A DNA stretch of 64,000 bases from the NCBI GenBank assembly GCA_937924405.1, contig CALDVW010000017.1, forward strand, positions 1 through 64,000. Reading direction: 5' to 3'. The stretch comes from an uncultured Lysobacterales bacterium (GTDB lineage Bacteria; Pseudomonadota; Gammaproteobacteria; Xanthomonadales; SZUA-36). The notes below the pieces were generated by a model that did not search any database, had not been told where the DNA came from, and was given only the letters and a program-made list of their open reading frames with translations. Positions within the stretch are counted from its first letter, which is position 1. Every line of letters begins with the position of its first letter. Positions 20,403-29,477 of the stretch are shown one piece after another. The position numbers and the translations under genes are program-made.

Positions 20403-20852
20403 ATGCATCGTTTTATTAAGATTTTAATGGCCCTGCTGCTGTTGTTTCCCGTGTCCCAGGTTCTGGCTGCGGAGTCGCCGCAGGAAGCACGACACGAACT
20501 GATGGAGGGTGTTAGAGACGCGGCCAAGCCCGTCGGTGAAATGCTCAAGGGCGAGCGGGACTTCAACGCTGCCGTGGCCATGGAGAGTTTCCAGACCTGG
20601 GCAGAGGCGGCCGCCATTTTCGGCGACCTGTTTCCAGAAGGCAGTGAAACCGGGTTTGACACTGAAGCCAGGGCGACCATCTGGACTGACCGCGAGGGAT
20701 TCAATGCAATTTTACTGGCTTTCGGGGAAGCCGTGGATGCGGCCATTACAGCCAATCCGCAGGATCTTGAAGCGCTGAAAACAGCCGCCGGACCCGTGTT
20801 CAAGACCTGCAAAGAGTGCCATGAAGGGTACCGTGTAGAAAAAGACGACTGA
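20403..20852 (+). CDS. Cytochrome c'-type protein
   Basis: A 149-residue periplasmic protein. The signal peptide ends near LAA (21-23). The mature part is a four-helix-type sequence with a single C-terminal heme motif CKECH (136-140) followed by EGYR, the arrangement typical of class II cytochromes c'. Such proteins bind NO or CO or carry electrons. The role here is not defined. GAGG 7 nt upstream supports ATG 20403. The diheme cytochrome gene begins 23 nt downstream, so an operon is likely. Confidence 0.88.
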   Translation: MHRFIKILMALLLLFPVSQVLAAESPQEARHELMEGVRDAAKPVGEMLKGERDFNAAVAMESFQTWAEAAAIFGDLFPEGSETGFDTEARATIWTDREGFNAILLAFGEAVDAAITANPQDLEALKTAAGPVFKTCKECHEGYRVEKDD

Positions 20853-20875
20853 GCCTCGGGTAACTTACCGGCACC

Positions 20876-21766
20876 ATGAGAAGCGTGATTAAAAAATTCT
20901 TCTCGGTCATGCTGGTGCTGGTTCTTATCTTTTGGTTCGCGAGCCGGCCGCAACGGCTGGCTCATGATGACCTTCCCACCCATCAACCCGATCCTGCCAA
21001 TGGTGAAAGCCTGTTTTACGCCGGCGGTTGCGTTTCCTGTCATGGGGAAGGTTTGGGTGGCGGCCTGGAAATGGAATCGCCTTACGGTGTGTTCCGCGTT
21101 CCGAATATCTCTCCGGACAAAGAGACCGGAATCGGCAACTGGACTGCGCTTCAGTTCGTGAACGCAATGCAAAAAGGGATTTCGCCTGACGGCCGGCACT
21201 ATTACCCTGCGTTTCCTTACACGTCTTACGCGCGCATGACGATCGAAGACACGATTGATCTGAAGGCGTATATGGATTCACTGTCACCGGTCAACAATCG
21301 GACAGCGAATCACGAACTCTATTTTCCCTGGAATATCAGGCGGGGTATCGGCCTGTGGAAGCGGCGCTACCTCGATCCGTCTCCGATCCTCGATACGGGC
21401 GGCCTGGACGCCGTTATTGAAAGAGGCCGTTACCTGGCGGAAGGGCCGGGCCATTGTGCCGAGTGCCATACACCGCGGGATGAATTCGGCGGCCTGCAGG
21501 CGGCCCGCTGGCTCGCCGGCGGCGCGAACCCGGAAGGCGAGGGCACGATTCCCAATATTACTCCTCACTCTGATGGACTGGCCTCCTGGTCCGCCAAAGA
21601 TATTGCTTACTACCTGCGATCCGGATTCACGCCCGACTTCGACACCGTCGGAGGATCGATGGTGGAAGTGCAGGAAAACACGGCTCAACTGGCCGACGCT
21701 GATCTTGCGGCATTGGCGGCATACCTCAAAGCGATACCGGCAAGACCCAAGACTACCAAAGAATGA
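20876..21766 (+). CDS. Diheme cytochrome c
   Basis: A 296-residue protein with one N-terminal membrane segment (about 6-22) and two heme sites, CVSCH (52-56) and CAECH (194-198). Each is followed by a class I cytochrome domain with PNISPDKETGIG or PNITPHSDGL. These motifs resemble cytochrome subunits of quinoprotein or flavin dehydrogenases, so electron transfer from a periplasmic dehydrogenase is likely. No dehydrogenase is adjacent. The gene overlaps the next start by ATGA, so translation is probably coupled. Confidence 0.87.
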   Translation: MRSVIKKFFSVMLVLVLIFWFASRPQRLAHDDLPTHQPDPANGESLFYAGGCVSCHGEGLGGGLEMESPYGVFRVPNISPDKETGIGNWTALQFVNAMQKGISPDGRHYYPAFPYTSYARMTIEDTIDLKAYMDSLSPVNNRTANHELYFPWNIRRGIGLWKRRYLDPSPILDTGGLDAVIERGRYLAEGPGHCAECHTPRDEFGGLQAARWLAGGANPEGEGTIPNITPHSDGLASWSAKDIAYYLRSGFTPDFDTVGGSMVEVQENTAQLADADLAALAAYLKAIPARPKTTKE

Positions 21767-22935
21767 CCCTGACGCGCAGGCAAAAAACGCGCAGCCTGCT
21801 CGGGTTGATCGCCGCGATGGCGGTGGTCAACCTGGTGTACGGGATCGCCTTTCCCTTGCTGGCTCTGGTGCTCGATTCCCAGGGTGTCAGTAAAACCCTG
21901 ATTGGTCTGAGCACGATTGCCCAGGTGGCGGCGGTGATGCTGATTGCGCCATGGACACCGGATTTATTGCGGCGTTTAGCGCCTTCCCGCGTCATGCAGT
22001 CCGCCACCCTGGTGCTGGCACTCATGTTTCTGCTTCTGGGCCTGTTCCCCAATGTCTGGTACTGGTTTCCCCTGCGGTTTGTCATTGGCGCAACGACTGC
22101 CTTGCTCTGGATTGCCAGCGAGACCCTGATCAACGAACTGGCGGAGGAGCGCTGGCGCGGCCGCATTATCGGTCTCTATTCCTCGGTGGGGGCTGCCGGA
22201 TTTGCGCTGGGGCCGTTGCTTCTCATCCTGACCGGGTCGGAAGGTATGCGACCCTTTTACGCCACCTGCGTAATGATCCTGCTGGCCGGAGTTCCCCTGT
22301 TCGCTGTCTCCCACCAGAAGATGAGACGCCATGAGGAGCACCCCGGTGGGCTGTGGAAAATCTTTCTGCTGGCGCCCACCATCATGCTTGCCAATCTCGT
22401 GTATGCCGCAGCTGCTGAGTCCATGATGACTTTCTTTCCGCTGTTTGGCATGAACCTGGGCTTGAGCGAACGCGCCAGTCTCGGGCTGATGACTGTCATG
22501 GGAGTGGGGGCAATGGTCCTGGTTATGCCGATCAGTTGGTTGGCTGATCGGGTCAACCGGATGGGCCTGTTGACAGTCTGCCTCTGTCTGACAATGGCCG
22601 GGCTTCTGCTGATGCCGTGGCTGGTCACGATCCCGATCGCAGCAGAAATCTATGCGTTTATTTTCGGCGGCGTAGAGGGAATGATCTATGCGTTGGGCGT
22701 GATACTGGTGGGGGAAAGGTTCAAGGGCGCCATGCTGGCCTCTGCAACCACGATGTTCACGGTTTGCTGGGGTGCGGGAACGATATTAGGGCCATTGATG
22801 GTGGGAATCGGAATGGATCAATTCGGCACAAACAAAATGGCCCTGATTATTTGCCTGCTCTACATTTTCTACCTTCCATTGCCGATATGGAGTTATATTC
22901 GTTCGCGACATCAGGGCATCCCGGGACCGTCGTAG
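21763..22935 (+). CDS. MFS transporter
   Basis: A 390-residue inner-membrane protein with about 12 TM segments (first at about 12-35). Short charged loops include RRLAPSR and the central loop HQKMRRHEEHPG between two six-helix halves. The ATG overlaps the stop of the diheme cytochrome gene (ATGA). The substrate cannot be predicted. The sequence resembles drug- or metabolite-exporting MFS members without any diagnostic motif. It is the last gene of the cytochrome operon. Confidence 0.78.
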   Translation: MTLTRRQKTRSLLGLIAAMAVVNLVYGIAFPLLALVLDSQGVSKTLIGLSTIAQVAAVMLIAPWTPDLLRRLAPSRVMQSATLVLALMFLLLGLFPNVWYWFPLRFVIGATTALLWIASETLINELAEERWRGRIIGLYSSVGAAGFALGPLLLILTGSEGMRPFYATCVMILLAGVPLFAVSHQKMRRHEEHPGGLWKIFLLAPTIMLANLVYAAAAESMMTFFPLFGMNLGLSERASLGLMTVMGVGAMVLVMPISWLADRVNRMGLLTVCLCLTMAGLLLMPWLVTIPIAAEIYAFIFGGVEGMIYALGVILVGERFKGAMLASATTMFTVCWGAGTILGPLMVGIGMDQFGTNKMALIICLLYIFYLPLPIWSYIRSRHQGIPGPS

Positions 22936-22949
22936 GAGGGGGGCAGAAA

Positions 22950-23900
22950 TCAGCCCTTTGAATAGCGCTCGTTTTCATAGAGATTCTCTATAAAACCGGT
23001 TGATCTCGGGTAGGTTCTGTTCCAGTTTTCGATATCTTCGATCATGCCTGCCGGGCAGCGTTCGCGCTTGAATTTCACCGCCTCGGCCTTACCCCCGCCA
23101 TAGGCAGGCGGCATCAGCCAGAGTCCCATGATGGCAGCAAAGCTGATGTCAGCAAAACAAATTGTATTTCCGCCCAGGATGGAGATTCTGCCATCGGAAA
23201 GTTTTGCCTCTGTGTCCGCCAGCAGTGCTTCAATATGTTCAATCGCCTTCGCATGACGCTTTGGGGTAATCCTGAATGATTTCCGGATCAGTAAGCTCAA
23301 CAGTGGGAAAAAGAGTCTGAGGCACAGTCTTTGCCAGGCAGGAATTGCGCGGTTGTTACAACCCCAGGCATGAAGAGTGAGATCCCTGTCATTCAGGATG
23401 TAGTGATATACCCATACCTGAAGGTCGACTCCGCAGCGGTCAATCCGTTTTTCAAATTCCAGCCGTTCTGCCGTGGGTTCCAGGAACGACGCCTGTTTGC
23501 CCATCTCCACAGAATAACGCCCATAGAGGTAACGCAGAATTTCTGGGGAGTTGCCAATGGAAGAGCGGACCATGCCGGTGCGGAATTTGAGCACGGGGAC
23601 GCTTCGGCCCAAAAAAAATGCACCCAGGGTTCCGCCAACCGGCTTCTCAACATAGTCAACGCCCAGTCGGTCCATGCACCAGCGAACCTTTTCAACGAAA
23701 TGGCTGGCTGAAATGGTTTCCAGCTCCAAACCGGGAATCTGGGGCGGCGCAAGAATGGCGCTCAGAGAAATGGCCCAGCGCCATAGCAGCGCCAGTAATA
23801 CCAGGGCAATCGCACCAGCAGTGGAAATACCCAGCCAGGCCACAATGACTGGCAAGAGCAAAAGAAATAGCGAATGGAGTAAAAGTCGTTTTCCGGTCAT
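22950..23900 (-). CDS. Membrane-anchored glutathione S-transferase-like protein
   Basis: A 316-residue protein with two hydrophobic N-terminal segments (about 5-27 and 29-50). A GST-like domain follows: ASHFVEKVRWCMDRLGVDY resembles the GST N-terminal S/C-containing helix, then VPVLKF and NSPEILRYLY. A helical C-terminal half has the CFADISFAAIMG motif. GST N-capping and cis-Pro features are recognisable, so the fold call is reasonable, but a membrane-tethered form is unusual and the substrate is unknown. It is convergent with the MFS gene and divergent from the ATP/ADP-carrier-like gene. Confidence 0.72.
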   Translation of the reverse strand: MTGKRLLLHSLFLLLLPVIVAWLGISTAGAIALVLLALLWRWAISLSAILAPPQIPGLELETISASHFVEKVRWCMDRLGVDYVEKPVGGTLGAFFLGRSVPVLKFRTGMVRSSIGNSPEILRYLYGRYSVEMGKQASFLEPTAERLEFEKRIDRCGVDLQVWVYHYILNDRDLTLHAWGCNNRAIPAWQRLCLRLFFPLLSLLIRKSFRITPKRHAKAIEHIEALLADTEAKLSDGRISILGGNTICFADISFAAIMGLWLMPPAYGGGKAEAVKFKRERCPAGMIEDIENWNRTYPRSTGFIENLYENERYSKG

Positions 23901-24106
23901 GGTGATGGTTTGATGATGAATTCGATACCATACTAAACGGAATTATTCTAGCAAAGGAGTCATCCTTCCCACCTTGCCCGTGTGGCCCTTTTGCCACCGC
24001 GCATCAAAGCGCAATAATAGATTTTCACCGCCTGCCGGCAGGTTGCAGAGTTGCAGTCGGGGTTTTCATGTGGTCTTATCCTGCAAACCCGCGGGGATGG
24101 ACAGGC

Positions 24107-25447
24107 ATGGCCGACTGGCCGACACGATTGACTTCACTGGACCGTTTTTTCAACCGGTTTTCACACTTGCATGCGGGTGAAGGGCGCAGTGTTCTGGCCT
24201 TCTTCACCTATGCCTTGCTGATGATGGTGAGCTATTACATCCTCAAAACCATCCGCGAGCCACTCCTGCTGACTGGATCTTCAGCCGAGTTGAAAAGTTA
24301 CGCCTATGCAGTGACGGCCCTGTTGTTACTTTTTATCGTTCCGCTTTACAGTCTCGTTTTTCGCCACACCGGCAAGCAGCAATTGACGCGTTATATCACC
24401 GGCTTTTTTCTGCTTAATCTGTTTCTGTTCTACCTGGCTGGCCGCGCGGGCATGGATGTCGGATTTGCCTATTATGTATGGGTGGGCATTTTCAACGTGA
24501 TGATCACTGCGCAATTCTGGGCTTTCGCCGCCGACAGTTATAACGTCAAGAGTGGGAAACGTCTTTTCCCAATCATCATGGTGGGAGCCACGCTCGGGAG
24601 CCTGGTGGCTCCGCAATTGAGTGGCGCCTTTTTTCCATCGATTGGTCCGTGGACATTGTTGTTGTTGGCGATGGCGTTGCTGGCACTGACCATTCCCTGT
24701 GTCGGTTGGGCTCGTGCCGCGGTTCCACCCGGCTCACGCAGCCCTGCCGACCAACCCGGAGACAAAGAAGACGGGGGTTTTTTCGGGGGCATCTCGCTGG
24801 TTCTGACCGATCGTTACCTGTTCCTGCTGGCGTTATTGATTTTATTGCTGAATTGGGTCAACACCACCGGAGAATATATCCTGGCTGAACTGGTTGTGCG
24901 TTACGCTGATGCGGCGGTGCTGGCCAACCCGGGAGTGAAAAAAGCAGACTTTATTGCAGCTTTCTATGGAAACTTCTTTTTTATCGTCAACCTGTTGACC
25001 CTGCTGGCTCAGGTATTCCTGGTAGCCCGTGTCATCCGCTGGATCGGAGTACGGGGTGCGGTGCTGGTGCTGCCTCTGATCACCCTGATCGGATATGGCC
25101 TGGTGGCATTTATTCCTATCTTCAGCATGATCCGGCTGGTGAAAGTCTTTGAAAACTCAACCGACTATTCCTTGATGAACACCACTCGGCATGCCCTGTA
25201 CCTGCCACTGACTGCAGCGGAAAAGTACGAGGGAAAAACTACGATTGAAGCATTTTTCTGGCGATTCGGAGACCTGGCCCAGGCAGGTGCCATCTATGTT
25301 GGTCTTAACTGGTTCAGTTTCGATGTTCCACAGTTCGCCCTGGTCAATATGGTGCTGGCCCTGATCTGGCTCGTGGTCGCCTGGCAGGTTGCGAGGAATT
25401 ATGGATCCAAGCACCACGTGGTAGAAGACAACGCGTCGCCGCCGTAA
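24107..25447 (+). CDS. ATP/ADP translocase-like (NTP/NDP exchange family) membrane protein
   Basis: A 446-residue integral membrane protein with about 11-12 TM helices. TYALLMMVSYYILKTIREPL near the N-terminus and FAADSYNVKSGKRLFP-GATLGS in the middle resemble the Tlc/Npt carriers of rickettsiae and plastids and their shorter homologues in free-living bacteria. Nucleotide exchange is proven only for the parasite and plastid members. Here the substrate is unknown. ATG 24107 has GGGGA 9 nt upstream. ATG 24068 is an alternative adding 13 residues. The YfcC-like gene starts 10 nt downstream, suggesting an operon. Confidence 0.72.
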   Translation: MADWPTRLTSLDRFFNRFSHLHAGEGRSVLAFFTYALLMMVSYYILKTIREPLLLTGSSAELKSYAYAVTALLLLFIVPLYSLVFRHTGKQQLTRYITGFFLLNLFLFYLAGRAGMDVGFAYYVWVGIFNVMITAQFWAFAADSYNVKSGKRLFPIIMVGATLGSLVAPQLSGAFFPSIGPWTLLLLAMALLALTIPCVGWARAAVPPGSRSPADQPGDKEDGGFFGGISLVLTDRYLFLLALLILLLNWVNTTGEYILAELVVRYADAAVLANPGVKKADFIAAFYGNFFFIVNLLTLLAQVFLVARVIRWIGVRGAVLVLPLITLIGYGLVAFIPIFSMIRLVKVFENSTDYSLMNTTRHALYLPLTAAEKYEGKTTIEAFFWRFGDLAQAGAIYVGLNWFSFDVPQFALVNMVLALIWLVVAWQVARNYGSKHHVVEDNASPP

Positions 25448-25457
25448 AGGGTTGATT

Positions 25458-26837
25458 ATGATAAAAAAGCTAAAAGTTCCGCACACGCTTGTATTGCTCT
25501 ACGGCATGATCATGTTGGCTTACGTGCTGACCTTGCTGCTTCCAGCAGGGCAGTTCGAAACCATGATCAACGAGCACGGACATGAGATCGTCGTCCCCGG
25601 CACCTACGCGGTGATTCCGGAAACTGAGTCGTTACCGCTCACTTCATTATTTACCGTCATTCCCCGGGGGCTGGAGTCAGCCCAGGGTATCATCTTCTTT
25701 GTCTTCATAATCGGTGGCGCACTTGCGGTCATCCGGGCTACCGGAGCGCTGGATGCGGCCCTCGCGAAAATCCTGAATCGCTTTGGCGGCCAGCCCGCCC
25801 TGTTGGTGTTGATGGGGATGCTGGCTTTTGCAGTCGGGTCGTCCACCATCGGTATGGCGGAGGAATATATTCCACTGGTGGCGATTCTCATTACGCTCTG
25901 CGTCGGCATGAGGATGGATACCGTGGCTGCCGTCGGAATCATGGTGGTGGGCTACGGAGTCGGATATGGCACTGCCGTAATGAATCCGTTCACGGTGCTG
26001 GTAGCGCAGGAAGTAGCCGGGCTGACACCGGTTTCGGGGATGGGTTTCAGGCTGGCCATGTTCCTGCCATTTTTTGCAGTGGGCTATATTCACGTGATGC
26101 GTTATGCCCGAAAGGTAAGGGCTGACCCTGCGGCTTCACTGGTGGCGGATGTTCCCGAAGCGCAGCCTCCGGAGCCTCCGGCAACCGGTCCAATCACAAT
26201 GAGACAGCGCCTGGTACTGTTGGCCACCCTGCTGACGCTGATACTGGTGATCTGGGGGATCAAGCAACACCAGTGGTATTTTATCGAGTTGGGCGGCATC
26301 TTCTTTGCGCTGGCGTTGGCCGCTGGGTTAATTGCCGGCATGTCGCCGGACGAGATGGCCCGGAGTTTCATCGAGGGAGCCGGCGAACTGATTGCAACGG
26401 CACTGCTGATCGGTTTTGCCCGCGCCATCGAAATCACGCTGAGTGATGGACTGGTGCTGCACACGATCGTCAATGGCCTGTCGCAACCGCTGGTGGCGGT
26501 CGGCAGTGAATTGTCTGCCGTCGGTATGCTCTTTATCCAGAGCATTCTGAATTTCTTCATTCCTTCGGGCTCCGGCCAGGCCTACGTGACCATGCCGATC
26601 ATGGCCCCTATCTCGGACATCGTCGGGGTCAGCCGGCAGGTTGCAGTACTGGCCTACCAGATGGGTGACGGCTTCATGAATATGATCGTTCCTACCAATG
26701 CCGTTTTAATGGGTATTCTGGGTATTTGCGGCATCCCCTATGGCCGTTGGTTCCGTTTTATCTGGCCATTACTGCTGCAATTGCTGCTGCTTGGCAGTAT
26801 CACAATGGTGATAGCCGTGCTTATCGCTTATCAATAG
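25458..26837 (+). CDS. YfcC/DcuC-like anion permease
   Basis: A 459-residue inner-membrane carrier with about 12 TM segments. The N-terminal VLLYGMIMLAYVLT-LLPAGQFE, the repeated helices with GSSTIGMAEEYIPL, and FIPSGSGQAYVTMPIMAP followed by MGDGFMN-PTNAVLMG are typical of the YfcC/C4-dicarboxylate (DcuC/ArsB-superfamily) permeases. The substrate could be a dicarboxylate, amino acid or basic peptide. ATG 25458 follows AAGGG; an in-frame TTG at 25452 adds two residues. Its 3' end overlaps the convergent lipoprotein gene by 17 nt. Confidence 0.82.
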   Translation: MIKKLKVPHTLVLLYGMIMLAYVLTLLLPAGQFETMINEHGHEIVVPGTYAVIPETESLPLTSLFTVIPRGLESAQGIIFFVFIIGGALAVIRATGALDAALAKILNRFGGQPALLVLMGMLAFAVGSSTIGMAEEYIPLVAILITLCVGMRMDTVAAVGIMVVGYGVGYGTAVMNPFTVLVAQEVAGLTPVSGMGFRLAMFLPFFAVGYIHVMRYARKVRADPAASLVADVPEAQPPEPPATGPITMRQRLVLLATLLTLILVIWGIKQHQWYFIELGGIFFALALAAGLIAGMSPDEMARSFIEGAGELIATALLIGFARAIEITLSDGLVLHTIVNGLSQPLVAVGSELSAVGMLFIQSILNFFIPSGSGQAYVTMPIMAPISDIVGVSRQVAVLAYQMGDGFMNMIVPTNAVLMGILGICGIPYGRWFRFIWPLLLQLLLLGSITMVIAVLIAYQ

Positions 26838-27927
26838 CGAGGTCTTCTTCGATAAAGCGCAGTACGGCTTCAAACACAGCTTGCCGGGGATAGTGATTCT
26901 GGTTCACGAAGTGCCGGCCGATAAACGGATGTGATTCGGCAACCGGAACGGCGATAGCCCAGTGATCCGCGTTCAGATAACCCATCAACGTGCTGCCGGG
27001 GATGACCTGGTCATAAAAAATGACCTGGCTGTCATTCCTGGGGTCAACGGCGCCGAGTTTTTTCCAGGAGCTTTTCAGAATAGACGATATGTTTTCCGGC
27101 AGCGGGTATGTGACCAGTGAGTAGTAAGGGATGTTTTCCGGTAAGGGATTATTATTCAACCAGGTACGCCGTACCGCCGGGCGCAGGCTTTCCACCGCAT
27201 GGCCGTCACCCTCGGTACAGGTTGATTCGGGGATGTGTTTCAGTAATCCGAGGTCACTTTCCTTGGCCCCGTTCGCCAGAGGAGAGCCGCCGACGGCGCC
27301 GGCGACGCTGACCACGGCGCCGATATAGGGGTGAATTTCGGGGTAGGCCACGACCGCTTCCAGCAGGTCAGGGGCACCCTTGGAGTAACCGATCAGGACC
27401 AGTTGCCCCGCTTGCAGCTCGTCGGCATGATCGAGGACGGCATCGCGAATCTGTTTGGCGTTGGTTTTCGTGCCCGACATCCCGTCCACCGAAAAAATGT
27501 GGCTGCCGTATCCGAAATCACTCACGTGCTCAGCGAACTCGTTTTCGTAGTTCAGCCAGGTTTCAAAACACTCCCAGCCAATTCCTGGAACCATCGCAGC
27601 AATAAGGTTTTTCTCAGATGGGCCCAGGTGGACGGGCTCCCCGGTTGCTCCAAGTTCTTCGCCCACACGAGTCAGGGCTTCCTCGCAATCCCGGTAATGC
27701 GGCAGTTCCTCGCCATGGTCCTCCAGCACGGCACAGGTGATCTCGCGGAAGCGGCCGCGTTTGTCCGTGACCCCCGCTTTTTCAGCAGGCAGCATAACCA
27801 GAGGTGGTACGTCGGTGGTAAAAGGGACCAGCGATTTGCTGGTACAGGCCGCTGAAACCAGGGACAGCAATGCAAGAAACAGCAGAAGTTTCAGTTTGCC
27901 GCCCCAGGCTGAATCCTTTTTTTTCAT
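26821..27927 (-). CDS. Putative alpha/beta-hydrolase lipoprotein
   Basis: A 368-residue protein with a lipoprotein signal (lipobox SAAC, Cys28). A serine-hydrolase elbow GYSKG has Ser182, followed by VVSVAGAVGGSP. An HWAIAVP histidine candidate lies near 335. The core resembles lipase/hydrolase domains, but I cannot assign a substrate. ATG 27927 has GGGAG 8 nt upstream. A start at 27966 would add 13 residues before the signal. The start codon overlaps that of the divergent decarboxylase remnant (CATG). Its 3' end overlaps the permease gene. Confidence 0.7.
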   Translation of the reverse strand: MKKKDSAWGGKLKLLLFLALLSLVSAACTSKSLVPFTTDVPPLVMLPAEKAGVTDKRGRFREITCAVLEDHGEELPHYRDCEEALTRVGEELGATGEPVHLGPSEKNLIAAMVPGIGWECFETWLNYENEFAEHVSDFGYGSHIFSVDGMSGTKTNAKQIRDAVLDHADELQAGQLVLIGYSKGAPDLLEAVVAYPEIHPYIGAVVSVAGAVGGSPLANGAKESDLGLLKHIPESTCTEGDGHAVESLRPAVRRTWLNNNPLPENIPYYSLVTYPLPENISSILKSSWKKLGAVDPRNDSQVIFYDQVIPGSTLMGYLNADHWAIAVPVAESHPFIGRHFVNQNHYPRQAVFEAVLRFIEEDLAIDKR

Positions 27928-28377
27928 GGAAGAGACTCCCGTCCGGTTTTCCAGCGTAGAAGACATGCTACTCAGATGGCATCCACAGAAACCAGTTTAC
28001 TGCATTTATCCTCACGTTTGCCGGCGAACGGCGCAATCCTTTTTCAACGGATTTCATGGCCGGGTTCTCTATGCCGTCAAGGCTAACGATGAACCGTCAG
28101 TCCTGCGCCTGCTGCACCAGGGGGGTGTGAAGCGCTACGACTGTGCGTCTGTTCCTGAAATCGAATTGGTAAATTTACATTGCCCGGATTCAACCTGCTA
28201 TTTCATGGTTCCGGCATTATTGCGTGGCGCAGCGGCAAGGGCTCAACAGGCTTACGGTGGCCGCCATTGGAAGAATTTTTTAACACGGTCCGCGATTCAG
28301 CCCGCTGCCTGCCCATGCGGGCCGGCGGAGAAATCCTTGCCGGACGCGGTTCAATGGTCATTTCAGCGACCGCATGA
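27926..28377 (+). pseudogene. Remnant of a type III PLP-dependent (ornithine/diaminopimelate-like) decarboxylase
   Basis: The first 115 or so codons encode a good decarboxylase N-terminus: PVYCIYPHV, then VLYAVKANDEPSVLRLL with the PLP lysine, VKRYDCASVPEIELV, CYFMVPALLRGAA. Near 28265 similarity stops in this frame. A different frame continues with FFNTVRDSARCLPMRAGGEILAGRG, resembling the middle of the same family, where EPGRALVA is expected, and ends at a stop at 28375-28377. At least one frameshift or internal deletion and loss of the C-terminal half (including the active-site Cys and Asp) leave it inactive. It was probably once a decarboxylase for polyamine synthesis. Confidence 0.72.
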
Positions 28378-28391
28378 TTGAGATAGATTCA

Positions 28392-28415
28392 GAGCATGAG
28401 ATGCCCCCCATGCTC
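28392..28415. terminator. Hairpin between decarboxylase remnant and antiporter gene
   Basis: GAGCATG (28392-28398) and CATGCTC (28409-28415) form a 7-bp stem with a 10-nt loop in the gap between two convergent units. A run of C/G rather than T is present, so termination is plausible but unproven. Confidence 0.3.
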
Positions 28416-28429
28416 ACGGGAGGTCCGGG

Positions 28430-29365
28430 CTAGAACTGCGTCAGCTTGACAATGACATAGCCCGCATAGAATCCGAGGATGACCAGCCCCTGGGGCCTCA
28501 TGACGCCTCGCTTGGTAACGAAAAAGGCCAGCACCACCGTTGTCAGCACAAAGATGAACGGCATGTCAAAAAACAAGAGGTGTCGTTCAAACGCAACGCC
28601 TGCCATCAGTGCAGTGATGCCAATGGGCAGAAGGGTGTCCAGAATATTGCTGCCGATGATATTGCCAACCGACATGTGTGTTTTTTGCTTGAGGATGGCC
28701 GAAATGGAAATGGAGAGCTCAGGCAGGCTGGATCCCAAGCCAATGATCAGGACCGCAATCAGGGCTTCGCTGATATCGAAGGCATGGGCAATTTTCACCA
28801 CGGAGCTCACCGTGAGTTCGGAACTGAAGATAACAGCGATAAGGCCGACCATGAGCAACGCCCAGGAGCTGAATCCGCCACCCGCCATTGGCGAAGGCTC
28901 TTGCTCCGGAACGTTTTCCCCGTTCATCAGTGCCATTACGTAAACAATGTACAGCGAAATCAGGATCAAGCCTTCCACCCTGGACACGTGGCCATCCCAC
29001 GCCACCAGGAACAGCAGGATCGTGGCCCCGAGCAACATTGCTCCGTGCCGGAAAACAAACCGCCGGGGCAGGGTCAGATAAGTGATCACACCGCCAAGCC
29101 CCAGGACAAAACCGATTTGTGCGACGACGCTTCCGATCGACGTTCCGACAACCACCCCGGAGGCGTCATTACCCAACAGGCCTTTAAGGCCGGCATCCAC
29201 GGCAATGGCCAGTTCCGGCAGATCGCTGCCGATGGAAAGAATGACCAGGCCGACAAAAAACTCGGACAACTGGTGGCGCCTTGCAATGGCCAGTGCGCCG
29301 CCTATTGTCAGTTCTGTGCCGATCCAAAGGCCGGTAATACCGGCAACAAGTAGAAAAAAGTCCAT
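28430..29365 (-). CDS. Calcium/sodium antiporter-like protein (CaCA family)
   Basis: A 311-residue inner-membrane antiporter. Its two alpha-repeats, which form the ion site, are visible as SIGSDLPELAIA (about 44-55) with VVVGTSIGS, and as GLGSSLPELSIS with VGNIIGSNILD (about 210-245). About ten TM helices surround a short acidic loop (GENVPEQEPSP). The family exchanges Ca2+ or other cations for Na+, H+ or K+. The ion pair is not resolvable from the sequence. It is divergent from gabT. Confidence 0.87.
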   Translation of the reverse strand: MDFFLLVAGITGLWIGTELTIGGALAIARRHQLSEFFVGLVILSIGSDLPELAIAVDAGLKGLLGNDASGVVVGTSIGSVVAQIGFVLGLGGVITYLTLPRRFVFRHGAMLLGATILLFLVAWDGHVSRVEGLILISLYIVYVMALMNGENVPEQEPSPMAGGGFSSWALLMVGLIAVIFSSELTVSSVVKIAHAFDISEALIAVLIIGLGSSLPELSISISAILKQKTHMSVGNIIGSNILDTLLPIGITALMAGVAFERHLLFFDMPFIFVLTTVVLAFFVTKRGVMRPQGLVILGFYAGYVIVKLTQF

Positions 29366-29477
29366 GAATTAAGGTTCTTTACCCCGTTTGGCGTAATAGA
29401 CTACCAGCACATGGCTGAAGACACAGCCAAAATCATCGTTTAGACTGCCGACATCAGAGATCGCAGGAAGTTACAGT

